Source: Pseudomonas caspiana
Lineage (GTDB): Bacteria; Pseudomonadota; Gammaproteobacteria; Pseudomonadales; Pseudomonadaceae
DNA length: 64,000 bases
Reading direction: 5' to 3'
Assembly (NCBI RefSeq): GCF_002158995.1
Contig: NZ_LOHF01000018.1
Coordinates: forward strand, 1-64,000
The notes under the pieces are model-generated. The model was given only the letters and a program-made list of their open reading frames with translations, searched no databases and was not told where the DNA came from. Below, in pieces: positions 44,382-52,580 of this stretch. The translations under genes and the position numbers were made by a program. Numbering within the stretch: position 1 is the stretch's first letter; each line of letters begins with the position of its first letter.

Positions 44382-44967
44382 CGCTCAAGGCTGGCACGCT
44401 CTGGCTGTCGACCATCTTCAACAGTGTGCTGTCACCTTGGGTTTCCAGCAGTTCGATACGCTGCACCAATTCCCCGCCGTCGATATTGATCTGCTTGAAC
44501 ACCTGTTGCAGCAACAGCGAACGCGGGGTCAATGTCAGTTGCCAGGCTTTGGCATCGCCTTTGAGCTGCAATTCGAAGTCGCGCTGCAGGCCGCTGCTGT
44601 CACCCTGCAACACGGCAAGGAACAGTCGGTTCTGTTCAGCTCCGGCGCTCTTGTTGGGCAGCAATTGCCAGCCATTGGCTGCGTCACGGCGGGCAATGCC
44701 AGCCGGGGTGATGCGGTAATCCTGTTTGAGCGGCGTATCCAGCAGCCACAGCAGACCGAACTCCTTGGCCAGTACAAAACGGCCTTTGCTGATCAATGGA
44801 GTTGGCAGGGCGCGCAGGTGTTTTTCCTGGATGAAATTGCCGCGTACCACGACCGGTTTTGCCAGTTGATCGCTTAGTTGCTGTAGGTCAAAAGCCTGGG
44901 CCGGTGGTGACAGGCACAGCAGCGCCATAAGGCAAAGCCCTGAAATGCTTTTCCTGTAGGAGCTCAC
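44353..44967 (-). CDS. LolA-like periplasmic carrier protein
   Basis: Predicted periplasmic lipid or lipoprotein carrier related to LolA. From the GTG at 44967 it has 204 residues with a plausible signal peptide (SSYRKSISGLCLMALLCL, cut after AQA) and then FDLQQLSDQLAKPVVVRGNF. That GTG and the codons after it lie inside a palindromic repeat. The alternatives are an ATG at 44928, with AGGG spaced well but only a 12-residue leader, or read-in from an ATG at 45066. The mature domain shows the LolA beta-sheet pattern (FVLAKEFGLLWLLDTPLKQD). It is the probable ApeL counterpart, partnering the MMPL exporter. Confidence 0.75.
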   Translation of the reverse strand: MSSYRKSISGLCLMALLCLSPPAQAFDLQQLSDQLAKPVVVRGNFIQEKHLRALPTPLISKGRFVLAKEFGLLWLLDTPLKQDYRITPAGIARRDAANGWQLLPNKSAGAEQNRLFLAVLQGDSSGLQRDFELQLKGDAKAWQLTLTPRSLLLQQVFKQINIDGGELVQRIELLETQGDSTLLKMVDSQSVPALSDAERTDFAN

Positions 44968-45045
44968 GAGCACCGCGAGGCAGCGATGGCGGAAGGTCAG
45001 GCAGACCACTATCGCTGCCTCGCGGTGCTCGTGAGCTCCTACAGG
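44953..45045. repeat. Palindromic repeat (family A) inside the polyene operon
   Basis: Essentially perfect 35-base inverted arms; the left begins CCTGTAGGAGCTCACGAGCA at 44953 and the right ends at 45045. It separates the thioesterase from the LolA-like gene and overlaps the presumed 5' end of the latter. Confidence 0.85.
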
Positions 45046-45062
45046 TGTTGGGGTTGCTGTAT

Positions 45063-45488
45063 TCATGGCAACACCCTCTCAACCGCATCAGTGAAGGCTT
45101 TCGGCGACGCCAGCTGCATTTCGCGGGTTTCGATGGCCACTGCCACCTGAATCGAGCTGGCGCGGGTCATGCGTTCGCCGGTCTCGGCGTCGGTGATCAG
45201 GTAATTAATCTTCAAGCGGTTCTCCCACTCCACAAGGCTGGCGCGCACGATCAGCCGTTGGCCGAATACCGCGCCGCGCACGTAGCGCAACTGGATGTCG
45301 ATCACCGGCCAGCCGTAGCCGGATTCGAGCATCTGCGTGTAGTTGTGGCCGATATGGTCCAGCAAGGCGCAGCGGGCGACTTCCAGGTACTTGATGTAAT
45401 GGCCGTGCCAAACGATGTTCATCGAGTCGACGTCAAAAAAGGGCACCAGAATTTCGGTGTCGACATCGATTACGCCTTTACTGCGCAT
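45063..45488 (-). CDS. Acyl-CoA/ACP thioesterase, 4HBT hotdog family
   Basis: A 141-residue YbgC-like hotdog thioesterase from the ATG at 45488 (MRSKGVIDVDTEILVPFFDV). The active-site Asp region FFDVDSMNIVWHGHYIKYLE is typical of the 4-hydroxybenzoyl-CoA thioesterase group. The frame is open upstream to 45560 but that part overlaps the ammonia-lyase end. It may release the finished chain or clear stalled intermediates. It overlaps the lyase gene by 11 bases. Confidence 0.83.
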   Translation of the reverse strand: MRSKGVIDVDTEILVPFFDVDSMNIVWHGHYIKYLEVARCALLDHIGHNYTQMLESGYGWPVIDIQLRYVRGAVFGQRLIVRASLVEWENRLKINYLITDAETGERMTRASSIQVAVAIETREMQLASPKAFTDAVERVLP

Positions 45489-47025
45489 GCAACCTCCAGT
45501 GGCGATCAGCGATGCGCTGCAGGCACAGACGCAGTTCACCTTCCAGCGCACGGTCTTCAATCACCGGCGGGAAATCAGCGGCCAGTTGTTCGTGCATGGC
45601 TGCCAGCGCTGGTGGTAGAGGGCGCGCATCAGCGGCCTTACTGCGCAGCCAGACGCCCTGATTCGCGGCGATCAATGTGGCGGCTGCCACTTGCTCGGTC
45701 AGCTCCAGCACGCGAATGGCGTCCCGGGCGGCGATGGTGCCCATGCTGACTTTGTCCTGATTGTGGCACTCGGTAGAACGCGAGAACACGCTGGCTGGCA
45801 TGGTGTTCTTCAAGGCTTCGGCGGTCCAGGCGCTGGTGCCGATCTGCACGGCCTTGAAGCCATGGTTGATCATCGCCCGGTCCGCTGGCGCACCCGACAA
45901 ATTGCTCGGCAACCCGTGGTTGTAGCGTTCATCTACCAGCAGCGCGAGCTGGCGATCAAGCAGATCGGCGACGTTGGCGACGAGGTTTTTCAGGCTGTCC
46001 ATGGCGAACGCAATGTGGCCGCCGTAGAAATGCCCGCCGTGCAGCACGCGTTCGGCTTCGGCGTCGATGATCGGATTGTCGTTGGCGCTATTCAATTCAA
46101 TTTCGATGAACGAACGCAGCCAGTTCAAGCTGTCGGCCAGTACGCCCAGCACGTGGGGGGCGCAGCGCAGCGAGTAGCGATCCTGCAAACGATGCAGTGG
46201 CGCGGTTGGTGCGTCGATGGCCAGATCCTTGCGCAACCAGGCCGCCACTTGCATCTGGCCCGGATGAGGCTTGGCAGCAAACAGGCGTTCGTCGAAATGC
46301 TCAGGGTTGCCTTGCAGCGCAACGACGTTCATCGCGGTGATACGCGTTGCCAGTTGCAGCAGGTAATCAGCGCGGGCAAAGGCCAGGCACGCCAGACCGG
46401 TCATCACCGCTGTGCCGTTCATCAAGGCCAGGGCCTCTTTGGGGCGCAACACCAACGGGTCCCAGCCCAGCTCGCGATGCACGTCGCTGGACTGACGGCG
46501 TTCGCCGCGGAACATGACTTCGCGCTCGCCGGACAAGGTCGCCGCGACGTAAGACAGCGGCGTCAGATCGCCGCTGGCACCCACCGAGCCTTCTTCCGGA
46601 ATCAGCGGCAATACGTCCTGATCAAGAAATGCCTGCAGCCGCTCCAGCAGTTCAATGCGAACCCCGGAAACGCCGTGGCACAACGACTGCAAACGCGCCG
46701 CCAGTACCGCACGAGTGGCTTGGGCATCGAGCAGTTTGCCCAGCCCACAACCGTGAAACGTGTACAGGTGACGTGGCAAGGCTTCCACATGCTGCAGCGG
46801 TACAGCCACCACGCAGGAATCACCGTAACCGGTAGTCACGCCGTAGATCACGCCTTCCTTGTCCAGCAGCGAATCGAGGAACTGCGCGCCTTTGGCGATG
46901 CGCTGACGGTAGGCGCTGTCGCTTTGCAGGACCGTAGGGACTTGGCGATTAGCCAGGGCCAGCACGTCTTCGATCTGCAACGCACGCTCGCCGAAGGTGA
47001 CCGGCTCAGGAACTTGATTCGTCAT
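45478..47025 (-). CDS. HAL/PAL/TAL-family aromatic amino acid ammonia-lyase
   Basis: MIO-dependent ammonia-lyase of 515 residues from the ATG at 47025. The MIO-forming triad Ala150-Ser151-Gly152 (GSVGASGDLTPLSY) and the lid Tyr61 (YGVTTGYGDS) are intact. The substrate-selectivity pair reads Phe90-His91 (LYTFHGCGLG). By comparison, TALs have His-Leu, PALs Phe-Leu and HALs Ser-His, so this is a mixed type. In this setting it probably makes a cinnamate or coumarate starter for the polyene rather than urocanate. It lies between the thioesterase and an acyltransferase, overlapping both. Confidence 0.85.
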   Translation of the reverse strand: MTNQVPEPVTFGERALQIEDVLALANRQVPTVLQSDSAYRQRIAKGAQFLDSLLDKEGVIYGVTTGYGDSCVVAVPLQHVEALPRHLYTFHGCGLGKLLDAQATRAVLAARLQSLCHGVSGVRIELLERLQAFLDQDVLPLIPEEGSVGASGDLTPLSYVAATLSGEREVMFRGERRQSSDVHRELGWDPLVLRPKEALALMNGTAVMTGLACLAFARADYLLQLATRITAMNVVALQGNPEHFDERLFAAKPHPGQMQVAAWLRKDLAIDAPTAPLHRLQDRYSLRCAPHVLGVLADSLNWLRSFIEIELNSANDNPIIDAEAERVLHGGHFYGGHIAFAMDSLKNLVANVADLLDRQLALLVDERYNHGLPSNLSGAPADRAMINHGFKAVQIGTSAWTAEALKNTMPASVFSRSTECHNQDKVSMGTIAARDAIRVLELTEQVAAATLIAANQGVWLRSKAADARPLPPALAAMHEQLAADFPPVIEDRALEGELRLCLQRIADRHWRLHAQ

Positions 47026-47938
47026 CGGACTTCCAGAAAGGGTAGAAATTGAACCACTGCTGCGGGGCTTGCAGGCTGTAGTGGGCGAGGCGGTCGGCAT
47101 AGCGCTGAGCGTGATCGGCAATGACTTGTTGCCGGTCGCTGCGCCGCCATTCGACGGTATTGGCGAAAGGCTCAAGCGTCACTTGATAACCGCTTGGGCG
47201 CTTGAGGCAGAAAATCAGATTGATCGGGCATTTCAGCAGTCCGGCCAGCAGCCACGGGCCTTGGGGGAACGCAGCCTTGGCTCCGAGGAAGTCGACCCGT
47301 GCATTGCGCCCGCCATGAAGGGCCACTCGGTCACCGGCGATGGCCAGCCATTCGCCTTCATCCAGACGCTGGCTCAGTTGCAGCATGACCGACGGGTCCA
47401 GCTCGCTGACCTGAATCAGACGCAGATTGGTCGCGCCGGCTTCACCCAAAAGACGGTTGAAGCGCTCGGCGTGCCGGGTATGGACCAGCACGTTCATGGT
47501 GACTTTTTCGCCCAGTTCGGCCAGCGCGCGGCAGACTTCGAGATTGCCCAGATGCGCGCCCACCAGCATCTGGCCGCGTTCGCCACGCAACTGAGTGCGC
47601 AACAGGGCCGGGTCAACGATTTCGATCTGCTCCAGGCGCAGCTTGCCGTTCCAGACGTCGAGCTTGTCGAGCAACGAATCAGCAAAGGCCATGAACTGGC
47701 CGAACACCCGTTTGTGGGTTGGCATCAGCTCTGGTCTGGCGCTCCACTCGGACAAGCGGCGTTGATATTCCCAGGCACTCTTGCGCGCCTGACGGCCGAA
47801 CAGGAAGAAATACAGCACGATGCCGTGCAGCACCGGGCTCAGCACCCGACGACCCAGATGGCGTACGCCCCATGCGGTGAGTTTCATCAGCATGAAACTG
47901 CCGCGTTCTTCGTGTTTGGCCCAGTGCTTATCGGTCAT
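47006..47938 (-). CDS. LpxL/HtrB-like membrane acyltransferase
   Basis: Acyltransferase of 310 residues from the lipid A late-acyltransferase family. Seen: an N-terminal hydrophobic stretch (VLSPVLHGIVLYFFLFG) and the HX4E active-site motif in VGAHLGNLEVCRAL at about 142. The C-terminal half is conserved-looking (VIADHAQRYADRLAHYSLQA). In APE clusters such enzymes are thought to attach the polyene to a lipid-like anchor. It overlaps the ammonia-lyase gene by 20 bases; a degraded repeat lies upstream. Confidence 0.82.
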   Translation of the reverse strand: MTDKHWAKHEERGSFMLMKLTAWGVRHLGRRVLSPVLHGIVLYFFLFGRQARKSAWEYQRRLSEWSARPELMPTHKRVFGQFMAFADSLLDKLDVWNGKLRLEQIEIVDPALLRTQLRGERGQMLVGAHLGNLEVCRALAELGEKVTMNVLVHTRHAERFNRLLGEAGATNLRLIQVSELDPSVMLQLSQRLDEGEWLAIAGDRVALHGGRNARVDFLGAKAAFPQGPWLLAGLLKCPINLIFCLKRPSGYQVTLEPFANTVEWRRSDRQQVIADHAQRYADRLAHYSLQAPQQWFNFYPFWKSDDESSS

Positions 47939-47950
47939 CGTTGCGTCCCC

Positions 47951-48025
47951 CTGTAGGTGCGCACGAGCAGCGCGAGGCCGCGGTGGCGGTGTGTGAGGAC
48001 GAACGCTTGCTCGTGAGTTCCTGCA
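47951..48025. repeat. Degraded palindromic repeat (family A)
   Basis: CTGTAGGTGCGCACGAGCAG at 47951-47970, with a decayed complementary arm around 48005-48025. It fills the 106-base gap between the glycosyltransferase and acyltransferase genes. Confidence 0.6.
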
Positions 48026-48044
48026 TTTCCTGCCAGCAAACCGA

Positions 48045-48779
48045 TCATGGCAACCACCGTCGCCAGAGGATCAACGGGAAACGTCCCAACATGCCGAAGA
48101 ACAGCTTGGTGTGCATTTTCGAGATCAATGCGTTGTCGTGGAACATCCGGAAATGCGACAAGCCGTCCTGCGGGTAATGCACTTTGGTCGGCAGCCAGAT
48201 CATTGGCTGATTGAGCCACGACAGGCGCACGAGGATTTCCGAGTCGAAATCCATCCGCTTGCCCACTTGTACGGTATTGATCAGGTGCAGGACGGGCGCC
48301 AGCGGGTAAACCCTGAAACCGCACATCGAATCCTTGATCTGCAAGGACAGGCTGTTGACCCATACCCAGAAATGCGTGAGGTAGCGGGCATACAACCGGC
48401 CTTTGGGCACGCTGGCATCGTATTGCGGATAACCGCAGATCAGCGCGTTGGGTTGTTGGCGTGACGTTTCGAGGAAAATGCCGAGATCAGCGAGATTGTG
48501 CTGACCGTCAGCATCCACTTGCAGGGCATGGCTGAAACCCAGGCGCTGAGCCTCACGGAAACCCGCCATGACCGCGCCGCCTTTACCTTGATTGATGGGC
48601 AATGTGACCAGATAAACGTTATCGCCATGCGCCAGTTCGCGCAGCACTGCAGCGCAAGCCGGGCTGCTGGCGTCGTCTACCAGGACACACGGCAAACCGG
48701 CCGCGAGCACCGCTTCAAGCACCGCAGGTACCGCCAGCTCATGGTCGAACACCGGGATGATGGCGCAGGGGTTATGCAT
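48045..48779 (-). CDS. Family 2 glycosyltransferase
   Basis: GT-A fold glycosyltransferase of 244 residues. Seen: N-terminal nucleotide-binding strand CAIIPVFDHELAVPAVLEAV, acidic DDASSP, the metal-binding DxD-like VDADGQHNL at about 98-102, and SMCGFRVYPL, which resembles dolichyl-phosphate mannose synthase-type enzymes. There are no C-terminal membrane helices. It probably adds a sugar or transfers it to a lipid carrier in building the final polyene lipid. Repeats flank it on both sides, so it may be a separable expression unit. Confidence 0.82.
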   Translation of the reverse strand: MHNPCAIIPVFDHELAVPAVLEAVLAAGLPCVLVDDASSPACAAVLRELAHGDNVYLVTLPINQGKGGAVMAGFREAQRLGFSHALQVDADGQHNLADLGIFLETSRQQPNALICGYPQYDASVPKGRLYARYLTHFWVWVNSLSLQIKDSMCGFRVYPLAPVLHLINTVQVGKRMDFDSEILVRLSWLNQPMIWLPTKVHYPQDGLSHFRMFHDNALISKMHTKLFFGMLGRFPLILWRRWLP

Positions 48780-48875
48780 GCGTAGGTACCTGTTCCCGGG
48801 TTATCGAGTGCGCTGGAGACTGTGTGGGAGCGAATGTGCTGAGGCTGGAATCGAGTTCATGGCAGAGAATGAATG

Positions 48876-48969
48876 TCCTGTAGGAGCTCACGAGCATCGC
48901 GAGGCAGCGATGGCGGCTTGGCTGGCACACCGCTTTCGCTGCCTCGCGATGCTCGTGAGCTCCTACAGA
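48876..48969. repeat. Palindromic repeat (family A) inside the polyene cluster
   Basis: Near-perfect arms of about 32 bases, the left beginning TGTAGGAGCTCACGAGCATC near 48878 and the right ending CTCCTACA at 48967. It lies in the 248-base gap between the AMP ligase and glycosyltransferase genes, which otherwise holds nothing recognisable. Confidence 0.85.
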
Positions 48970-49027
48970 ACTGATGTTTGCCGCGCGATCATGCAGCGGC
49001 AGGGAAGATGCAGCATGGAGCTTCGGG

Positions 49028-50725
49028 TCAAACATCTCCCACCTCCAGCAATATCCGGCCACTGGAGCACGCTGCGTCGCCGTTGCGGAAGGCGAAGTAG
49101 AGTTTGCTGCGTTCTGTGTCGAACCGCAGGGTCAGGCTGATCTGGTCACCGGGGCGGACCAGTTGTTGAAACTTGAGGACTTCCATCCCGGCAAATTTCG
49201 GCGGCACGTCCAGCAAGCGCTGACCCAATGCCATTGCCCAGTTCACCTGAACCACGCCCGGTAACACCGGGACCTTCGGAAAGTGTCCGCTGAAGTACGC
49301 CAGATCCGGCGGCACACTCAATTGCAGATGCCACTCGCCATCAATGTTCTGCTGCTCCAGCACTTCCGGATCGAGTCCGCGGGATGCCATCAATAGGGCT
49401 TGAACCTCTGCCTGGGGCAGCTTGCCTTGTGCATTCAACGGCAGCTGTCGCAGCATGCGCCAGCGGCGGGGCAGGGCAATGGCTTCGCAATGACCGCTCA
49501 AGTGCTGGCGCAGGGTTTGCGTCAGATTACGTCGTCCTTGATTGCGCAAGGCATGCAAACCCGCGTCGCTCAGCACCACCAGCGCGCCGAGCGAGGCTCG
49601 ATTTTCCTGCACGACGCCAAGACGCGCTTCACTGACCCATTCATGGCTGACCAGTGCTTGCTCCAGCAGCGGCAGGGAAATGCGTTTTTCTTCGAGCTTG
49701 ACGATGCGATCCAGTCGGCCGATCAATTCAAAACGGCCGTCATCGGTCATGCGAACTGCGTCCGCAGTTTGCTCGACGTGGCCCGGCGGCATGTAGCTCG
49801 AACTGATACGCAGGGCACCGTCGGCGTCCTGACCCAGCTCCACGTCAGCGAAGGCTTGCCACAGGTCCTGACCTTGACGCCAGGCGATGCCACCGGTTTC
49901 CGAACTGCCAAGGATCTCAGTCGGCCATTGGCCCAAGCGCTGGTGAAGGCTGGCGGCTGCGTCAGCAGGCAGTGCGCCACCGGAGGAAAATACCCGACGT
50001 ACTTTACCCAGGCTTGGCCAGTCGAGGTTGTCGCCCATGCGCTTGAGCAGCGCGGGGCTGGCCACCCAGGCAAAATTCGCGAACTCACGACTGGTGCGCT
50101 GTAAGTCTTCCGGGAACGGCAGCTGTTTCCGGACGAAGCAACGCCCTGCGCTCAATGGCCACAACACGCGGAACAGCAAGCCATAGATATGCTGAGTCGC
50201 CACGCTGCCGATGATGCAGGCCGTGCCCAGCTCTGCGCCCCAGAGTTGCTCCAGTGCATCGACTTCATTGGCCAGTTGACGCAGGCGTTTCTCAATCAGC
50301 TTGGGTTCACCGCTGGAGCCGGACGTACACAGGCTCAGGCGGCATTGATCCAGATCCAGCAGTTCGGACGGCAACGGTTCGGCGTGCAGTTCATGCAGCT
50401 TGCGATCGCCGGGCAGGTCCGTCAGCCAGGCATCCACATGCCCGGACCAGCGCTCGCGGGTCTGCGCTTGCAGGTCGGCGGGTAGCAATACGCTGACGCC
50501 TGCGCGCCAGGCTGCAAACAGCGCAACCGCCAGTTCGCCCGCATCTTCAAGATGCAGCGCCAGGCGCTTGATGCCTCGGGCCCGAAGGCCCGCCGCGACG
50601 CTCAACGCCTGCTCGCAGAATTGTGCGTGGTTCAGGCCCTGCGTCAGCTCGCGGGCTGGCTGCGGGGCGAGCAACAGACGCTCGGGTTTTATCCAGTCAA
50701 CAACCATCCGGTTCATGCATTCCAT
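49028..50725 (-). CDS. AMP-dependent ligase fused to a hotdog dehydratase
   Basis: Two-domain protein of 565 residues. Residues about 1-445 form an ANL-family adenylating enzyme: P-loop LCTSGSSGEPKLIEK at about 132-146, GSSETGGIAWRQGQ (A5 region), GRLDRIVKLEEKRI (A8 hinge) and the A10 Lys region LNAQGKLPQ. Residues about 450-565 form a FabZ/ApeI-like hotdog domain (YFSGHFPKVPVLPGVVQVNW, with candidate catalytic His in GHFP). The first would load the aromatic starter onto an ACP; the second would dehydrate. In E. coli-type APE clusters I recall these as separate ApeH and ApeI proteins. Confidence 0.83.
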   Translation of the reverse strand: MECMNRMVVDWIKPERLLLAPQPARELTQGLNHAQFCEQALSVAAGLRARGIKRLALHLEDAGELAVALFAAWRAGVSVLLPADLQAQTRERWSGHVDAWLTDLPGDRKLHELHAEPLPSELLDLDQCRLSLCTSGSSGEPKLIEKRLRQLANEVDALEQLWGAELGTACIIGSVATQHIYGLLFRVLWPLSAGRCFVRKQLPFPEDLQRTSREFANFAWVASPALLKRMGDNLDWPSLGKVRRVFSSGGALPADAAASLHQRLGQWPTEILGSSETGGIAWRQGQDLWQAFADVELGQDADGALRISSSYMPPGHVEQTADAVRMTDDGRFELIGRLDRIVKLEEKRISLPLLEQALVSHEWVSEARLGVVQENRASLGALVVLSDAGLHALRNQGRRNLTQTLRQHLSGHCEAIALPRRWRMLRQLPLNAQGKLPQAEVQALLMASRGLDPEVLEQQNIDGEWHLQLSVPPDLAYFSGHFPKVPVLPGVVQVNWAMALGQRLLDVPPKFAGMEVLKFQQLVRPGDQISLTLRFDTERSKLYFAFRNGDAACSSGRILLEVGDV

Positions 50726-50726
50726 T

Positions 50727-51272
50727 TCATGCCGCGCCTCTGACTCGGCGGCGGATCAGCCATTCGCCTGCAAACAGCAGGCCCATCAATCCGTATGAAA
50801 CAAGCCCGGTGTACAACGCCCACCAGGACAGCGGAGCCCACAGCGTCAAGCCGGCCGCCGTCAGCCCGTTGGCGAGAAAAAACCAGCACCACACGACCGT
50901 CACCTTACGGGTGTAGCGAATGGCTTTTTCCGGCAGTTGCGGGTCGCTCAAGCGCGCCAGGCGCTCGACGATCGGCGGCCCATAAATCAGGCTCATGCCA
51001 AACAGGCTCAACATCGAAACACTGATCAGCACCGGGTACCAACGTAGCCATTGCGGGCTGCCCAGCAGGCCCAGCAACAGGCAGAAGCCAATGGCGATCA
51101 GTGCGGTAATCAGCGTGGCGGGCCGTCGGCCTGCGGTCAGTGCTCGTCCTAGCCACAAGACACCCAACAGCAGTGCGAACTGCCAGGGTGCGAAGTGTTC
51201 GGTGCCGTAGTAAACCGCGAATGGGTACAGCACGCCTGCCAGCAACAGACCCAGGCCAATCAGCCGTTTCAT
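50727..51272 (-). CDS. Small integral membrane protein of the APE cluster (ApeG-like)
   Basis: A 181-residue protein with about five hydrophobic segments (LIGLGLLLAGVLYPFAVYYG at the start; ALIAIGFCLLLGLLG; LISVSMLSLFGMSLIYG; VVWCWFFLANGLTAAGLTLW; WWALYTGLVSYGLMGLLFAG) and a basic C-terminus. No catalytic motif is seen. Similar short membrane proteins (COG4648) occur beside the ACP genes in APE clusters; their role is not established. It shares an ATGA overlap with the first ACP gene and abuts the ligase gene. Confidence 0.7.
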   Translation of the reverse strand: MKRLIGLGLLLAGVLYPFAVYYGTEHFAPWQFALLLGVLWLGRALTAGRRPATLITALIAIGFCLLLGLLGSPQWLRWYPVLISVSMLSLFGMSLIYGPPIVERLARLSDPQLPEKAIRYTRKVTVVWCWFFLANGLTAAGLTLWAPLSWWALYTGLVSYGLMGLLFAGEWLIRRRVRGAA

Positions 51273-51523
51273 TCGGCGTTGTTGGCCAGACGGTAAACCG
51301 CCTCGACGACGTCATTGACGGTGCGTACCGCCTTGAATTCTTCGGCAGCGATTTTGGTGCCGGTCTTGCGTTTGATGTGGTCGATCAGGTCCACGGCGTC
51401 AATGCTGTCAATTTCCAGATCCTGATAAAGATTGGCTTGCAGAGTGACTCGCTCAGGCTCAAGTTCGAACAGCTCAACCAGCGCATCGCGCAGGATTTCG
51501 AAGATGTCTTCACGGGTTTGCAT
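51269..51523 (-). CDS. Acyl carrier protein 1
   Basis: An 84-residue acyl carrier protein. The phosphopantetheine attachment Ser is in DLEIDSIDAVDLIDHI, and the four-helix pattern is complete. One of two ACPs in the cluster, it is likely to carry the growing polyene chain (ApeE/ApeF type). No phosphopantetheinyl transferase gene is seen here, so activation would use one encoded elsewhere. It overlaps the membrane protein gene by four bases and is separated from ACP 2 by nine. Confidence 0.92.
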   Translation of the reverse strand: MQTREDIFEILRDALVELFELEPERVTLQANLYQDLEIDSIDAVDLIDHIKRKTGTKIAAEEFKAVRTVNDVVEAVYRLANNAE

Positions 51524-51532
51524 GTCAAATCC

Positions 51533-51793
51533 TCAGGCCGCTTGTCGCGCGCTGACAAAAGCCGCAAGGCTGTCGACGCTAGTGAAATGATCACGGGTAT
51601 CTTTGGCGTCCGCATCGATCTTGATGCCGTAACGCTTCTGAATGGCAAGGCCCAGTTCCAGCGCATCGACGGAGTCAAGACCCAGCCCTTCACCGAAGAG
51701 GATCTGGTCGTTGCCAATGTCATGGGTGCTGATGTCTTCGAGGCCCAGGGCATCGATGATCAGCTGTTTAATGTCTTGATGTAGATCGCTCAT
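51533..51793 (-). CDS. Acyl carrier protein 2
   Basis: An 86-residue acyl carrier protein with attachment Ser in GLGLDSVDALELGLAIQ. It differs clearly from ACP 1 in the helix II sequence after the Ser, which fits a division of labour, such as starter loading versus elongation. It overlaps the acyltransferase gene upstream by 26 bases. Confidence 0.92.
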   Translation of the reverse strand: MSDLHQDIKQLIIDALGLEDISTHDIGNDQILFGEGLGLDSVDALELGLAIQKRYGIKIDADAKDTRDHFTSVDSLAAFVSARQAA

Positions 51794-52580
51794 CTAAGGC
51801 GAGCTCCCGAATGAAATAGTGATGCAAGTGATCGTTGAGCTTGCGCGACGCAACAGGCGCCGGGCCAAGCGCAGCAAAGGCGTGTGGATCTATATCGGCA
51901 CCTACGCGCAAACTGAAATGCACGCGACGCAACGGGATGCGATACCAGGGTTCGGCCTTGGTCAGCGTCGTCGGGCTGACCTGAATGACGACCGGAGTGA
52001 TCACTGAGGCACCACGCAAGGCAATTGCCGCTGCGCCGCGATGAAACTCAGGTGCGCAACCGGGCTGGGTGCGGGTGCCCTCCGGGAAAACAATCAGGGT
52101 CTGGCCTTCGCGCAAAGCGTCGGCGGCGTTGTCGAGCATCTCGGCGCTGCCATCGTTGCTGATGTAGCCAGTGGAGCGCACCGGGCCGCAGGTAAAGGGG
52201 TTTTCCCAGAGGCTGTGTTTGACCACGCAGTTGGCGTCGCGCACCAGACCGATAAGAAACACCACATCAATCAGCGAAGGATGGTTGGCGATGATCATCT
52301 GTCCGGGGCGACCCAGGCGTTCGGCGCCCTCTATTTCGTAGGTCAGGACACCGTTACGCGCCATGCGCTGAATAAACACCCAGAACAGACGGCTGATGGT
52401 TCTTCTGGCCCGCTGGCGTTTTTTGCCCTGATCACCCGGCAGGCAGCGCAGCAGCGGAAAAAACAGCAAACGCAGGCACAGCCCACCCAGCCCGAACAAG
52501 GCAAAGCACATAGCAGTTGCGAACAAGCGCCAGTAGTAGGCGTCCTGACGCTTTTTCAGTGGTTGCGTTGCCAGTTCCAT
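51768..52580 (-). CDS. PlsC-like 1-acyl-glycerol-phosphate acyltransferase
   Basis: Membrane-associated acyltransferase of 270 residues from the ATG at 52580 (MELATQPLKKRQD), which has GGAAGAA at good spacing. An in-frame ATG at 52607 also exists. Seen: an N-terminal membrane segment (FALFGLGGLCLRLLFFPLL), the HX4D catalytic motif NHPSLIDVVFL at about 108 and FPEGTRTQPG at about 165. It could acylate the anchor lipid or transfer the polyene from ACP to it. It overlaps the CLF-like gene by 25 bases. Confidence 0.85.
   Translation of the reverse strand: MELATQPLKKRQDAYYWRLFATAMCFALFGLGGLCLRLLFFPLLRCLPGDQGKKRQRARRTISRLFWVFIQRMARNGVLTYEIEGAERLGRPGQMIIANHPSLIDVVFLIGLVRDANCVVKHSLWENPFTCGPVRSTGYISNDGSAEMLDNAADALREGQTLIVFPEGTRTQPGCAPEFHRGAAAIALRGASVITPVVIQVSPTTLTKAEPWYRIPLRRVHFSLRVGADIDPHAFAALGPAPVASRKLNDHLHHYFIRELALDERSTSRH

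Noticed and set aside
45691..47052. A 453-codon plus-strand frame over the ammonia-lyase
   Set aside because: It is antisense to the lyase, which has an intact MIO motif and operon overlaps.
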